NCBI GenBank assembly: GCA_025451675.1
Contig: JANWJZ010000023.1
Span: 1-64,000 of the forward strand
Direction of reading: 5' to 3'
From: Halanaerobiales bacterium
Lineage (GTDB): Bacteria; Bacillota; Halanaerobiia; Halanaerobiales; DTU029
DNA length: 64,000 nucleotides
The first letter of the stretch is position 1, and the number at the start of each line of letters is the position of its first letter. A program made the translations under genes and the position numbers. Shown in pieces: positions 18,641-26,631 of this stretch. The notes beneath the pieces were generated by a model, which saw nothing but the letters and a program-made list of their open reading frames with translations, did no database searches and was not told where the DNA came from.

Positions 18641-19312
18641 GTGAAAAGAATTTTTTTAATGACTGTAGCTATTTTTTTAGTATCAAGTTTACTTATTTTT
18701 GCTGCTGATTATAAGGATGGGCTCTATATAGGAGTGGTACCTGGTAGAGATGTTACTGTGGTAGAAGTAGGTATTACCAATGGTATTATCGTAGAGGTAA
18801 ATATTGTTTCGCCCGTTAAACTGGAGGCTACATATAATTTTGGCCCCGGTATTGATGCCTTTATTGAATATCCAGGAAAGGTACTGGCCCAGCAGAATAC
18901 AGAAATTGACGCAGTTGCCGGAGCTACTGGCAGCTATCAGGATTACAACAAGGCAGTACAGATGGCCCTGGATATAGCCAGTGGTAAATATAAGGGCAAC
19001 AAATATTATGGTTTAGCTAAAGATTTTGCCCACGGCCATGTTTTGATCGAGATTACTGTTGAAGGTAAGAAGGTAACTGATCTGCAGTTTATAACCAATG
19101 ATAGCGGCAGCAACAGAGTTACTTTAATGGGACCCAAAAATGAAAGCTATCCATATGGCCCTGCAAGAGAATTGTTTAGTTCTTTCAAGGATAAAGCTCT
19201 AGCAGCCATCGCAGCAGGTAAAAATGAGGTAGATGTAGTCACTGGAGCTACTTCCAGTTCCCATAGCTTTAATGCGGCTTTAAAACATGCCTTGAGCCAG
19301 GCTGGTTTATAA
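18641..19312 (+). CDS. Exported protein with two FMN-binding domains (flavinylated redox carrier)
   Basis: 223 residues with an N-terminal signal sequence (residues 1-21, cut near AAD; no lipobox cysteine). Two FMN-bind repeats follow, about 25-115 and 130-222. Each ends in a flavinylation-type motif. The second is canonical (D198, then TGAT, with Thr204 the predicted FMN site). The first reads AGAT, with Ala93 in place of Ser/Thr, and may be modified less or not at all. ApbE, encoded next, attaches FMN to this motif. The protein resembles the electron carrier PplA of Listeria in design, though it is not clearly a lipoprotein here. The GTG start at 18641 follows AAAGGGAGG. Confidence 0.85.
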   Translation: MKRIFLMTVAIFLVSSLLIFAADYKDGLYIGVVPGRDVTVVEVGITNGIIVEVNIVSPVKLEATYNFGPGIDAFIEYPGKVLAQQNTEIDAVAGATGSYQDYNKAVQMALDIASGKYKGNKYYGLAKDFAHGHVLIEITVEGKKVTDLQFITNDSGSNRVTLMGPKNESYPYGPARELFSSFKDKALAAIAAGKNEVDVVTGATSSSHSFNAALKHALSQAGL

Positions 19313-19340
19313 AGACTATTAATTTTATATCACAGATAAG

Positions 19341-19366
19341 AGCCCCTTTAAAGGGGCTTTTGTTTT
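19341..19366 (+). terminator. Intrinsic terminator after the FMN-binding protein gene
   Basis: The stem AGCCCCTTT / AAAGGGGCT is nearly continuous, followed by TTTGTTTT. Confidence 0.85.
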
Positions 19367-19368
19367 AA

Positions 19369-19397
19369 TTGACATAATTTCTATTATCTTTTATACT
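19369..19397 (+). promoter_or_regulatory. Sigma-A-type promoter of apbE and the polyprenyl synthase gene
   Basis: TTGACA at 19369-19374 and TATACT at 19392-19397 with a 17-bp spacer, directly behind the terminator. ApbE is therefore a separate transcript from its likely substrate. Confidence 0.8.
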
Positions 19398-19436
19398 TAA
19401 GTTGGTTAAAATACTTAACAGGCCAGGTGTTAAATT

Positions 19437-20501
19437 ATGAAAAGAAAAAATAACTACCCAGTATTTGTAATACTGCTTTTTATTATTTTAATGATCGCTT
19501 TCTTCCGTTCTGGTTCTCCGCAATATAATTTAAAAAAGATGACGGAGAAAACCAGAACAAATTTTTTAATGAATACACTGGTACAGATCAGAGTCTACGG
19601 TGAAGATCCGGACAGGGTTATTGACAGATCCTTTGAACGGATACAGAATATAGAGGAAATGATGAGCAGGACTCTTGCCGGCAGTGATATTTACAGGATT
19701 AATGAAAACAGTTCTTCCAGTGAATTTATTCCTGTTAATCCTGATACATTTAAAGTTCTGGAAAGAGCCTTGTTTTTTGCTGAGCTGACAGGGGGGAAAT
19801 TTGACCCTACTATCGGTCCATTGGTTGAATTATGGGGCATAGGTACTGCTGATGCCCGGGTACCAACAGAAGAAGAAGTAAAAGAAGCATTATCCCTGGT
19901 TGATTATAGGAAACTTATACTGAACCCCGGAGACAATGGTGTAAAATTATTGCTGGAAGGAATGAAACTGGATTTAGGAGGTATAGCCAAGGGCTTTGCT
20001 GCCGATGAAGTTAAGAAGATTTTAAAGGAAGAGGGCATAGAGAGTGCCTATATTAATCTTGGCGGTAATGTAATGCTTGTTGGCGGCAAGCCTGATGGAA
20101 GTCCCTGGAAAATAGGCATACAGGATCCCCGTTTTAACAGGGGTAATGTAATGGCCAGTATTGAATTAGAGGACAAGACTATTGTTACCTCCGGAAATTA
20201 TGAGCGTTATTTTGAGGAAGATGGAGTTATCTATCATCATATCCTGGATCCGGAGACAGGTTATCCAGCCAGTAGTGGTATAATAAGTGTCAGTATTATC
20301 TGTGATAGCTCTCTTGATGCTGATGCGCTTTCCACCAGTGTCTTTATCCTGGGGATGGAAAAAGGGCTGGAATTGATTAATCAGTTAGAAGGCTATGAGG
20401 CTATTATCATTACTGATGATCTGGGAATAGTATTAACGGAAGGCTTAAAAGGTAAAGTTACCTTATTAAATAAAGATTTTTACTTCCTGGGAAGTGATTA
20501 G
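19437..20501 (+). CDS. apbE: FAD:protein FMN transferase (ApbE)
   Basis: 354 residues. A single N-terminal hydrophobic segment (residues 8-24) serves as signal or membrane anchor, so the enzyme acts outside the cytoplasm. The family motifs are present: KLDLGGIAKGFAAD near residue 180, INLGGNVM near 203, HHILDPETGYPA near 265 and the metal-binding DADALSTSVFILG near 288. It moves FMN from FAD onto Thr/Ser of FMN-bind domains, most likely the upstream exported protein and perhaps RnfG/RnfD of the rnf operon at the window end. The next gene starts directly after its stop, so the two are one operon. Confidence 0.95.
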   Translation: MKRKNNYPVFVILLFIILMIAFFRSGSPQYNLKKMTEKTRTNFLMNTLVQIRVYGEDPDRVIDRSFERIQNIEEMMSRTLAGSDIYRINENSSSSEFIPVNPDTFKVLERALFFAELTGGKFDPTIGPLVELWGIGTADARVPTEEEVKEALSLVDYRKLILNPGDNGVKLLLEGMKLDLGGIAKGFAADEVKKILKEEGIESAYINLGGNVMLVGGKPDGSPWKIGIQDPRFNRGNVMASIELEDKTIVTSGNYERYFEEDGVIYHHILDPETGYPASSGIISVSIICDSSLDADALSTSVFILGMEKGLELINQLEGYEAIIITDDLGIVLTEGLKGKVTLLNKDFYFLGSD

Positions 20502-21452
20502 ATGGAGAGGTTTGCAGCATTAATTGAGAAAATAGACGCTTTTATGGTAAATTACTGTAAATCCACCAGTTTGATTCTTGATACGGCAGTAAAGGATTTG
20601 CTCTATGGTGGCGGTAAGAGGTTAAGGCCTATTATGGTAATGTTGGCCGGCAGCTTTGGCGACTATGATGAGGACAGGCTGCTTCGTATTGCTGCCGGTA
20701 TAGAGCTTTTGCATATGGCTACACTGGTCCATGATGATATAATAGATGAAGCCAGGCTGCGGAGAGGCAGGATAACCGCCCAGGAGAAGTTTGGCAATGA
20801 TGTTGCTGTTTTTGTTGGAGATTTTCTATTAACAAAATCCTATAGCTTATTTGTTGACAATCTTTCTCAACACAGTCTTGTTAAACTCAACAAAGTTGTA
20901 AAAATGGTCTGTATAGGTGAGATCAGGCAATATGAAGAGAAGTACGACCTGGATCTGAGTTTAATAGATTATTTTAAAAGGATCAGAAGGAAGACAGCCT
21001 TACTTTTTGCCATTAGTGCTTACATTGGTGCCTATGAAGCAGGTGTCCGGGGAAAAAGGTTATTTCAACTTTATAAATTTGCCCTTGAGATGGGGATGGC
21101 TTTCCAGATCCAGGATGATATACTGGACTTTATTGGAGATGAAGATACTACTGGCAAAGAAATTAACCAGGATCTTGCGTCCGGTATTTATACATTGCCT
21201 GTTATCTGCCTGCTGAAAGATGAAAGGTATAGCAGCAGAACCAGAAATATATTAGGCAAAAAGGATATTTCCCGGCAGGATATAGCTGTATTAAAAGAGA
21301 TGTTTAAGGAAAGTAATGTACTGGAAACTAGCAGAACATATGTAAAGAAGTTTCTGGATAGGGCAATTGATTATCTTAAATATTTACCGGATATTGAAGC
21401 CAAAAAAGATTTTCAATTTATTTTGAACCTGCAACTCCAACGAAAGGCATAA
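20502..21452 (+). CDS. Long-chain polyprenyl diphosphate synthase (heptaprenyl-type)
   Basis: 316 residues. The first aspartate-rich motif is DDIIDE near residue 78, preceded by the GGGKRLRPIM substrate site near 38-47. The second is DDILD near 205. The fifth residue before the first motif is small (Ala), which permits long chains, as in hepta- to decaprenyl synthases. The product would be the side-chain precursor for menaquinone or demethylmenaquinone. It begins immediately after the apbE stop, so it is cotranscribed. The matching UbiA-type prenyltransferase is at 50 kb. The layout resembles dmkB in the Listeria electron-export locus. Confidence 0.9.
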   Translation: MERFAALIEKIDAFMVNYCKSTSLILDTAVKDLLYGGGKRLRPIMVMLAGSFGDYDEDRLLRIAAGIELLHMATLVHDDIIDEARLRRGRITAQEKFGNDVAVFVGDFLLTKSYSLFVDNLSQHSLVKLNKVVKMVCIGEIRQYEEKYDLDLSLIDYFKRIRRKTALLFAISAYIGAYEAGVRGKRLFQLYKFALEMGMAFQIQDDILDFIGDEDTTGKEINQDLASGIYTLPVICLLKDERYSSRTRNILGKKDISRQDIAVLKEMFKESNVLETSRTYVKKFLDRAIDYLKYLPDIEAKKDFQFILNLQLQRKA

Positions 21453-21475
21453 AAAAGAGCATATTTCTATATATA

Positions 21476-21506
21476 TTCCAGCCTGAGTGCTGGAATTTTT
21501 TATTTT
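21476..21506 (+). terminator. Intrinsic terminator after the polyprenyl synthase gene
   Basis: A perfect 7-bp stem TTCCAGC / GCTGGAA with a 6-base loop, followed by TTTTTTATTTTC. Confidence 0.85.
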
Positions 21507-21593
21507 CTATTTTTGTATTGACATAGGAAAGGATTGTGTATGATTTTATCAGGGAGCAAGAAAAAGAAAAAAATAAAGCCAGAAAAAATATTG

Positions 21594-21622
21594 TTGACTT
21601 TTCCTAAATATTATGGTAATGT
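21594..21622 (+). promoter_or_regulatory. Candidate promoter of the alpha/beta hydrolase gene
   Basis: TTGACT at 21594-21599 and TAATGT at 21617-21622 with a 17-bp spacer. The first operator-like site begins 9 bp downstream, as expected for a repressed promoter. A second, poorer candidate is TTGACA at 21518 with a 15-bp spacer. Confidence 0.45.
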
Positions 21623-21630
21623 TGTAAATA

Positions 21631-21816
21631 AATCGATTGAGCAAAAGACGTTACTTAAATCGATTAATTTTTAAAATATATGTTAAATCGATTAATTATT
21701 AATTTTATAAAATAATATGTATTTTATTTTGCTAAATCGATTAAATTGAAAATATTTGCTCGATCGATAAAACTAAATTATGATTTAGGCAAGCGTGTGT
21801 GCTTGCTAAATCGATT
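21631..21816. repeat. Cluster of AATCGATT palindromes, candidate LacI-family operators
   Basis: Five exact copies of AATCGATT lie at 21631, 21658, 21686, 21735 and 21809. A divergent sixth (CGATCGAT) is at 21762. Three copies share the longer form TTGCT plus one base before the core, and the first copy shows the same flank in reverse orientation. The centres are spaced irregularly by about 27-49 bp. A palindrome with central CG is typical of LacI-family operators, and a LacI-type regulator gene starts at 23508. The rest of the 390-bp gap before the hydrolase is AT-rich and I see no gene in it. Confidence 0.65.
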
Positions 21817-21842
21817 GAATGCACTTAAGGAGGATGATGAAA

Positions 21843-22685
21843 ATGTATCAGGAAGTAGATGGTGCAACTCTTTATTACAAAGAATATGGTTCTGGAGATA
21901 AGTATATTATCTCTGCTCAAATGGGTTTTGATCTTGATGAAAAGGGATGGCCGATGGACCTGGCAGAAGAAGGCTATCATGTTTTTACAATTCAAATCAG
22001 AGGTTATGGAAAATCCACCCATGTATACGAAGATTTGGGGGATGAATGGTATAACATCTGGGCTGATGACGTATATGAATTTGCCAGGAGAAAAGGGATT
22101 GAAAAATTTCTATATACGGGACAATCTCATGGTGCAGGGATAGGCTGGCATCTCGCCTTAAGGCATCCAGAAGTTTTAGTTGGTTTTGTAGCTCTGGTAG
22201 GTGGTCCCCATTCCAGAAAAGGTGGAGAGGTTTCCCGGGGAAGACTTGAAACAATTAAATCAGCAGGAGATCCTGAGGCCAGTAAAAAGCGTGCAGAACA
22301 GGCAAGAAACAATTTTCTTTATTTTGCAAACAAATTTTCAAATAATCCAGAACTAAGAAAAGAATTTGAAGGAAAAGCAGAAAAGGCATATGAAGAAGAA
22401 CTTAACAGGACCGAGGAAGAACTCCGTATAAATCCACGAAAGCCCCTTTCTTACCTGAAAACTGATGAAGAAGTATATGAGGAGCTTTCAAAAATACAAA
22501 TTCCTGTTTTAATGATTAATGGTTTTCAGGATGATGTAGTCCCTGTAACAGATATTATCTGGCCAATTAAGGTAATTAAAAATTCAAAATGCATTATCTA
22601 TCATGATGCTGGACATGGAATTCATTATGATTACAGGGAAGATATCAGGCGTGAAATAGCTTTATTTGCTTCAGGATTGTTCTGA
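21843..22685 (+). CDS. Alpha/beta-fold hydrolase
   Basis: About 280 residues. The nucleophile elbow is GQSHGAG (Ser near residue 98), the oxyanion region follows the early strand, and the catalytic His is in DAGHGIHYD near 258. An acidic residue follows GFQDDVVPV near 228. The start ATG at 21843 lies nine bases after AAGGAGG; three other in-frame ATGs are nearby. No signal peptide is present, so it is cytoplasmic. The substrate is unknown; it could be an ester, a lactone or a C-C bond. It is downstream of the operator cluster and in the same neighbourhood as the LacI regulator and MFS transporter. Confidence 0.8.
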   Translation: MYQEVDGATLYYKEYGSGDKYIISAQMGFDLDEKGWPMDLAEEGYHVFTIQIRGYGKSTHVYEDLGDEWYNIWADDVYEFARRKGIEKFLYTGQSHGAGIGWHLALRHPEVLVGFVALVGGPHSRKGGEVSRGRLETIKSAGDPEASKKRAEQARNNFLYFANKFSNNPELRKEFEGKAEKAYEEELNRTEEELRINPRKPLSYLKTDEEVYEELSKIQIPVLMINGFQDDVVPVTDIIWPIKVIKNSKCIIYHDAGHGIHYDYREDIRREIALFASGLF

Positions 22686-22781
22686 TATTTTTATTACATA
22701 AAATTAATAGAATCTATTTATTTTTTTAAATAGATTACTAATATCTAACAAAAATCTATACAAAAAAGGAGGAAATTAATT

Positions 22782-23300
22782 ATGAAAAAAGCAAAAGTAA
22801 TGAATTTGGCAATGCTTGTCTTATTGTTGACTCTTTTTAGTTTTGTTTCAACTATCGAGGCAAAAACATCAGAACAGAAACAAGGTGGAGTTTTAAGAAT
22901 TGTATATGGTGATGCGATTAATTGCATAGGATATCCGGGGGGAATAGCATCATTCCAGGAACATCAAGTTGCTGAACCTGCTGTTGAGACCCTGGGAAGA
23001 TATGATGAGACAGGTGCTCTTGTTCCCTATCTGGCCAGGGATTTTAAATTGGATGCAGACTCATTAACATTGACTATTTATTTGCGCGACGGTGTTAAAT
23101 TCCATGATGGAACTATCTGTGATGCCGAAGCAGTAAAATGGAACCTGGAAGAATTCAAGGCATCTGGCCGTAATGAAATAGATGATGTTACCAGCATAGA
23201 GGTTGTTGATCCTTTAACATTGGTTCTTCACTTATCGAAATGGAATAATTCCATTGCAGATGCAGTTCTTTTTACCGTCCATTTATACAATTACTGCTAA
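22782..23300 (+). pseudogene. Truncated oligopeptide/nickel-type ABC substrate-binding protein (N-terminal fragment)
   Basis: The first 160 or so residues are a normal SBP_bac_5 beginning: a signal peptide ending near IEAKT, then QGGVLRIVYGD, LVPYLARDFKLD and the strongly conserved block LRDGVKFHDGT near residue 105. Full family members are about 500-560 residues, whereas this frame stops at 172. The last dozen codons do not look like the family, and the DNA there is shared with the tail of another gene in a different frame. A good ribosome site (AAAAAGGAGG) and start remain. It cannot encode a working binding protein. No permease or ATPase genes are present, so this is a decayed transporter locus. 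Confidence 0.8.
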
Positions 23301-23493
23301 ATGTATAATTGAGAATGGCAAAATAATAGAAACCCGCTTTGTCCCGATGATTGTAAATAAAGCCGGGATACCTGAGGTGGTATTAAGGGAGTCTGGTGGA
23401 GAAGAAGTTTTAAATTATATGAAAAAAATTACCCAGGAGGCAAATTTGAATGCTACCTATGAATGGGATGGGGATGAGGTAATAATCGGGTGA
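23254..23493 (+). pseudogene. C-terminal remnant of a CapA-like (poly-gamma-glutamate synthesis type) protein
   Basis: This frame continues from the broken binding-protein gene but has no start of its own. From about 23270 the residues resemble the end of CapA-family metallophosphatase proteins: IIENGKIIETRFVPMIVNK, later GEEVLNYMKKIT and a final EWDGDEVIIG. The rest of such a gene (about 300 residues) is missing. The junction near 23265-23275 probably marks a deletion that fused two unrelated genes out of frame. The family call is from memory of the C-terminal pattern and is moderate. Stop at 23493; the LacI gene follows 14 bp later. Confidence 0.55.
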
Positions 23494-23507
23494 GGTGATA
23501 TAAACAT

Positions 23508-24536
23508 ATGGTGAGTATTTATGATATTGCCAAAGAAGCTGGCGTTTCAGCCAGTACAGTATCCCTTGTCTTGAATGGGAAAGGGAAAAAAATGCGTATT
23601 TCCCCGGAAACAGAAAAATTAATCCTGGAAACTGCAAGGCGTATGGGGTATATTCCCAATATGTCTGCGCGTAAATTGCGAACAAATAAAGCCAGCCATA
23701 TACCTGAGATTGCCTTATGCTGGTCACCTACTCAACATAGTCTGTTTTTGAATACATTTATAAATGTATTACAGAACATGATTTCCAGTGGAGAAGTTAG
23801 AGAAATGAGATTTATGATACTACCATATAAGAATGGTGAATTGGAAAAACTGGAATCTGTTATTTCTACCAATTATTTTAATGGAATAGTTGTACCACCA
23901 GTTTTAAAGGAAGATATTGAATTTCTGGAAAAAACAAATATTCAGGTACCTGTGGTTATGTTATATGGTGATATTCCCCAATATAACCTGGTTACTGTTG
24001 ATAATTATAAAGTAGGGAAGGAAATTGCCAGCATATTCCACCGGCATGGTCATAATACTGTTGGTATTATGCAGTCGGTAGTAAAGAGGCCTACTATATC
24101 TGTAGAGCAAAGGAAAGAGAGTTTTTTAAATAGTTGCCAGGACTATAAAATGGAAGTTAAAGAGATCAGCAGCGGACTTCCGGCGCCCATCCTTAATAAG
24201 GTTGAAGAAGGGAAAATCGCAGCGCAAAAAATGATAGAAGAGAATAATTTTCCTACTGCATTGTTTATCCAGAATGACCTGTTGGCTTTAGGGGCTCTTT
24301 CAGTTTTTGCTGAACATGGAATCAATATTCCGGAAGATATGGAGATAATTGTTTATGGTGTTAATGATTTATTGGAAATTCATAACCCACCGATTACAAG
24401 TGTATCTTATCCGACAGAAGAGATATCCCGGGAATGTATTTTGGTCATAGATAATGCCTTGAATAATCCCGGGACAAGACCAGTAAGGAAAATTATTGAT
24501 ATGACCTATGTTTTTCGCGAGAGTTGTCTTTATTAG
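23508..24536 (+). CDS. LacI-family transcriptional regulator
   Basis: 342 residues. The N-terminal helix-turn-helix is textbook: IYDIAKEAGVSASTVSLVLN at residues 4-23, then the hinge region GYIPNMSARKLRTN near 47-60. A periplasmic-binding-protein-like effector domain follows. The start ATG at 23508 follows GAGGTGA. Such proteins usually repress catabolic or transport genes until a sugar or related ligand binds. The AATCGATT cluster at 21.6 kb is the best candidate target. The MFS gene 34 bp downstream probably belongs to the same unit. Confidence 0.9.
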   Translation: MVSIYDIAKEAGVSASTVSLVLNGKGKKMRISPETEKLILETARRMGYIPNMSARKLRTNKASHIPEIALCWSPTQHSLFLNTFINVLQNMISSGEVREMRFMILPYKNGELEKLESVISTNYFNGIVVPPVLKEDIEFLEKTNIQVPVVMLYGDIPQYNLVTVDNYKVGKEIASIFHRHGHNTVGIMQSVVKRPTISVEQRKESFLNSCQDYKMEVKEISSGLPAPILNKVEEGKIAAQKMIEENNFPTALFIQNDLLALGALSVFAEHGINIPEDMEIIVYGVNDLLEIHNPPITSVSYPTEEISRECILVIDNALNNPGTRPVRKIIDMTYVFRESCLY

Positions 24537-24570
24537 TTTTTAATATATTAGTTATTTATGGGGTGAAATA

Positions 24571-25758
24571 ATGGAAGATAGCAGAGTACATGGTTGTTTA
24601 TGGAATAAATACTATATAACATTGCTTTTTGTAGGTCTAATAACATCATTAAGTTCCAGTATGTTATATACTATTGTATCTGCTTATGCTGTTGAGATCG
24701 GTTCAACATTAGCAGTGGCAGGAATAGTGGCAGGAATTTTTTCCATATCTGCACTGGTATTGCGACCTTTTTCCGGTCTTATATCAGACAGGAGAAATAA
24801 GAAATGGGTATATGCTTTTTCATTATTGGTGATAACTCTTACTTCTATTGGATATGCTATATCAACTAATATACCTGCATTTATGTTTTTTAGAATACTT
24901 CATGGGGCAGCTTTTGGTATTAGCAGTACTGTGACTATATCATTATTAAGTGAATTTATTCCCAGAAAGCGTCTGGCAGAAGGGCTGGGATATTTTGGTG
25001 TCAGTCAGGTGATTTCCCGCATAATTGGCCCTACACTTGGTGTTAATATTGCGACAATTTTTAGTTATAATGTCCTTTTTTTTATCATAGCGATTTTTAA
25101 TTTTCTGGCTTTCCTAATTTTATGGAGGTTACCCTATGAATATAGAGCAGCAAATGGTGGGAAAGCAACCATAAAAATTAATTCTCTTATAGCTAAAGAA
25201 GTAATCGTTTATGCAGCTGTTGGAGGTGTTTTTTCTTTAGGTAATGGTATTGTGAATTCCTTTCTGGTTTTGTTAGGGAATGAAAGAGCCATTTCTGGAG
25301 TGAGTATATTCTTTGCTATCAATGCCCTGACACTAGCTATAGTAAGATTATTTGTAGGACGCCAGGCTGATAAAAAAAGTATAACACTTATTGTTAATAT
25401 TTCATTACTTTGCTCAGCTATATCCATGCTGTTTTTAGGGTTTGCCTATTCTTTAACCTTTGTTATTTTTGCTGCTATCCTTAAGGCCCTGGGCCTGGCA
25501 GGTGGACAGGTATCTTTACAGGCAGAGTGTATACGAAGAGTGGATGAGGATAGGAGTGGTGTAGCGGCAAGTACTTATTATATTGGGGCAGATATTGGAA
25601 ATGGTATAGGCCCTATGCTGGGAGGAGCTATTTCCAGTATGTTTAACTATAAAATCATGTTTATTTCAGTCAGTGTTTTCATGGGGCTTACAGCTATATT
25701 CTTTAATATATACCAAAAAAACAAAGCATATCCTGCGCCTATTGGAAAACAACTTTAA
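24571..25758 (+). CDS. Major facilitator superfamily transporter
   Basis: 395 residues with about 12 hydrophobic helices. The MFS motif between helices 2 and 3 is GLISDRRNKKWVY near residue 68-80. A second copy, RLFVGRQADKKS, lies near 250-262 in the second half. It resembles drug/sugar exporters of the YfcJ/NorA type, but the substrate cannot be told. It follows the LacI regulator closely and is likely coregulated with the hydrolase as a small accessory catabolic or efflux set. Confidence 0.85.
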   Translation: MEDSRVHGCLWNKYYITLLFVGLITSLSSSMLYTIVSAYAVEIGSTLAVAGIVAGIFSISALVLRPFSGLISDRRNKKWVYAFSLLVITLTSIGYAISTNIPAFMFFRILHGAAFGISSTVTISLLSEFIPRKRLAEGLGYFGVSQVISRIIGPTLGVNIATIFSYNVLFFIIAIFNFLAFLILWRLPYEYRAANGGKATIKINSLIAKEVIVYAAVGGVFSLGNGIVNSFLVLLGNERAISGVSIFFAINALTLAIVRLFVGRQADKKSITLIVNISLLCSAISMLFLGFAYSLTFVIFAAILKALGLAGGQVSLQAECIRRVDEDRSGVAASTYYIGADIGNGIGPMLGGAISSMFNYKIMFISVSVFMGLTAIFFNIYQKNKAYPAPIGKQL

Positions 25759-25799
25759 GGAAGATATTTAATTTAACGGAAATTAAGCTAAGGTTACCC

Positions 25800-25828
25800 T
25801 TGACAAAAGGTTTCTACCCGTGTATAAT
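25800..25828 (+). promoter_or_regulatory. Sigma-A-type promoter of tRNA-Arg
   Basis: A perfect consensus: TTGACA at 25800-25805, 17-bp spacer, TATAAT at 25823-25828, about 39 bp upstream of the tRNA. Confidence 0.9.
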
Positions 25829-25866
25829 TAATTATTGTCAGAGACAATAATTTTCTAAACAAATGT

Positions 25867-25943
25867 GGGGCTATAGCTCAGCAGGATAGAGCGACAGATT
25901 CCTAATCTGTAGGCCACAGGTTCGAATCCTGTTAGCCCTACCA
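25867..25943 (+). tRNA. tRNA-Arg (anticodon CCU)
   Basis: A 77-base class I tRNA with encoded CCA. The acceptor GGGGCTA pairs with TAGCCCT (G1-U72 wobble). The D-arm is GCTC...GAGC. The anticodon stem ACAGA/TCTGT encloses TTCCTAA, giving CCU, which reads AGG. The T-arm is ACAGG-TTCGAAT-CCTGT. Confidence 0.97.
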
Positions 25944-25956
25944 TTTTTTTATCAGG

Positions 25957-25996
25957 AAAAACTCCCGGTTTAAATTAACCGGGAGTTTTTTATTTT
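25957..25996 (+). terminator. Intrinsic terminator after tRNA-Arg
   Basis: The stem AAAACTCCCGGTT / AACCGGGAGTTTT is perfect and followed by TTTATTTTAT. The remaining sequence up to 26235 is AT-rich, and I see no gene there. Confidence 0.92.
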
Positions 25997-26235
25997 ATAT
26001 GGAAGTAAAATTACCTAATTTTTAAGCTAAAGGTCAGACAATTTCAGATCTAGGCAAATTTATGCAATTAGTTTGTATTTAATAAAAAATAAATTAATGT
26101 TGGAACGAGAAAACTAAGGGTAGTTTTTATGTTTCATAAATATTTTAGATAAAAGAGAAATTTTGACTTAAATCATATTTTTTTTAAACTATCTCAGTTA
26201 CAATGGAATCAGTAAATGAAGAAAGGAAGATAGAT

Positions 26236-26535
26236 ATGACTGATAAAAACAAATTTAATGCAGTTAAAGAAAAACATCTACCTTTATTGGAGCAATATGT
26301 ACCGATAGTAGCCAGGGTGCATGGCGGCAGTCATCCGGAATTTCATGAGGTTAAAAAAATATTTGATAAAATCAGTGGTAAGTTAAAAGGAGGAGAAAAT
26401 AGGACGGAGCTGGAGGGGGAGTTTGCCCGCCTGCGTCAAATAACAAACAATTATACAGTGCCTGCAGATGTCTGCGAGACCTATGAAGCAGTATATAATA
26501 TGCTGGCTGAGTTAGACGAAGCATACTATCTATAA
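26236..26535 (+). CDS. Small hemerythrin-like protein
   Basis: About 99 residues from the ATG at 26236, which follows GAAAGGAAG; an ATG at 26203 lacks a ribosome site. It is predicted helical, with metal-ligand-type residues HLPLLEQY near 13, HGGSHPEFHEV near 28-38, and later acidic/aromatic helices (ETYEAVYNML). The pattern resembles the short C-terminal half of di-iron repair proteins of the YtfE/ScdA kind, but the set of ligands is not complete enough to be sure. The CPG-type P-type ATPase follows, suggesting a link to metal or nitric-oxide stress. Confidence 0.5.
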   Translation: MTDKNKFNAVKEKHLPLLEQYVPIVARVHGGSHPEFHEVKKIFDKISGKLKGGENRTELEGEFARLRQITNNYTVPADVCETYEAVYNMLAELDEAYYL

Positions 26536-26631
26536 GGATGACAAGGCCGATCATGAATGATAGTTAAAAATGGAGATGCAGGATCAACAGGATAATATAG
26601 ACACAAATTTAAGAAAGGGAGGGAGAAAGGG

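Noticed and set aside
21631-21816. AATCGATT repeats as a CRISPR array or iteron
   Set aside because: The units are short palindromes at uneven distances, without spacer-like regularity or rep/cas genes. An operator cluster fits better.
26163-26176. TTGAC-TTAA-ATCAT as an FNR/CRP-type site before the hemerythrin-like gene
   Set aside because: Two mismatches to the FNR consensus in a very AT-rich region, with no promoter at a fitting distance. Chance is likely.
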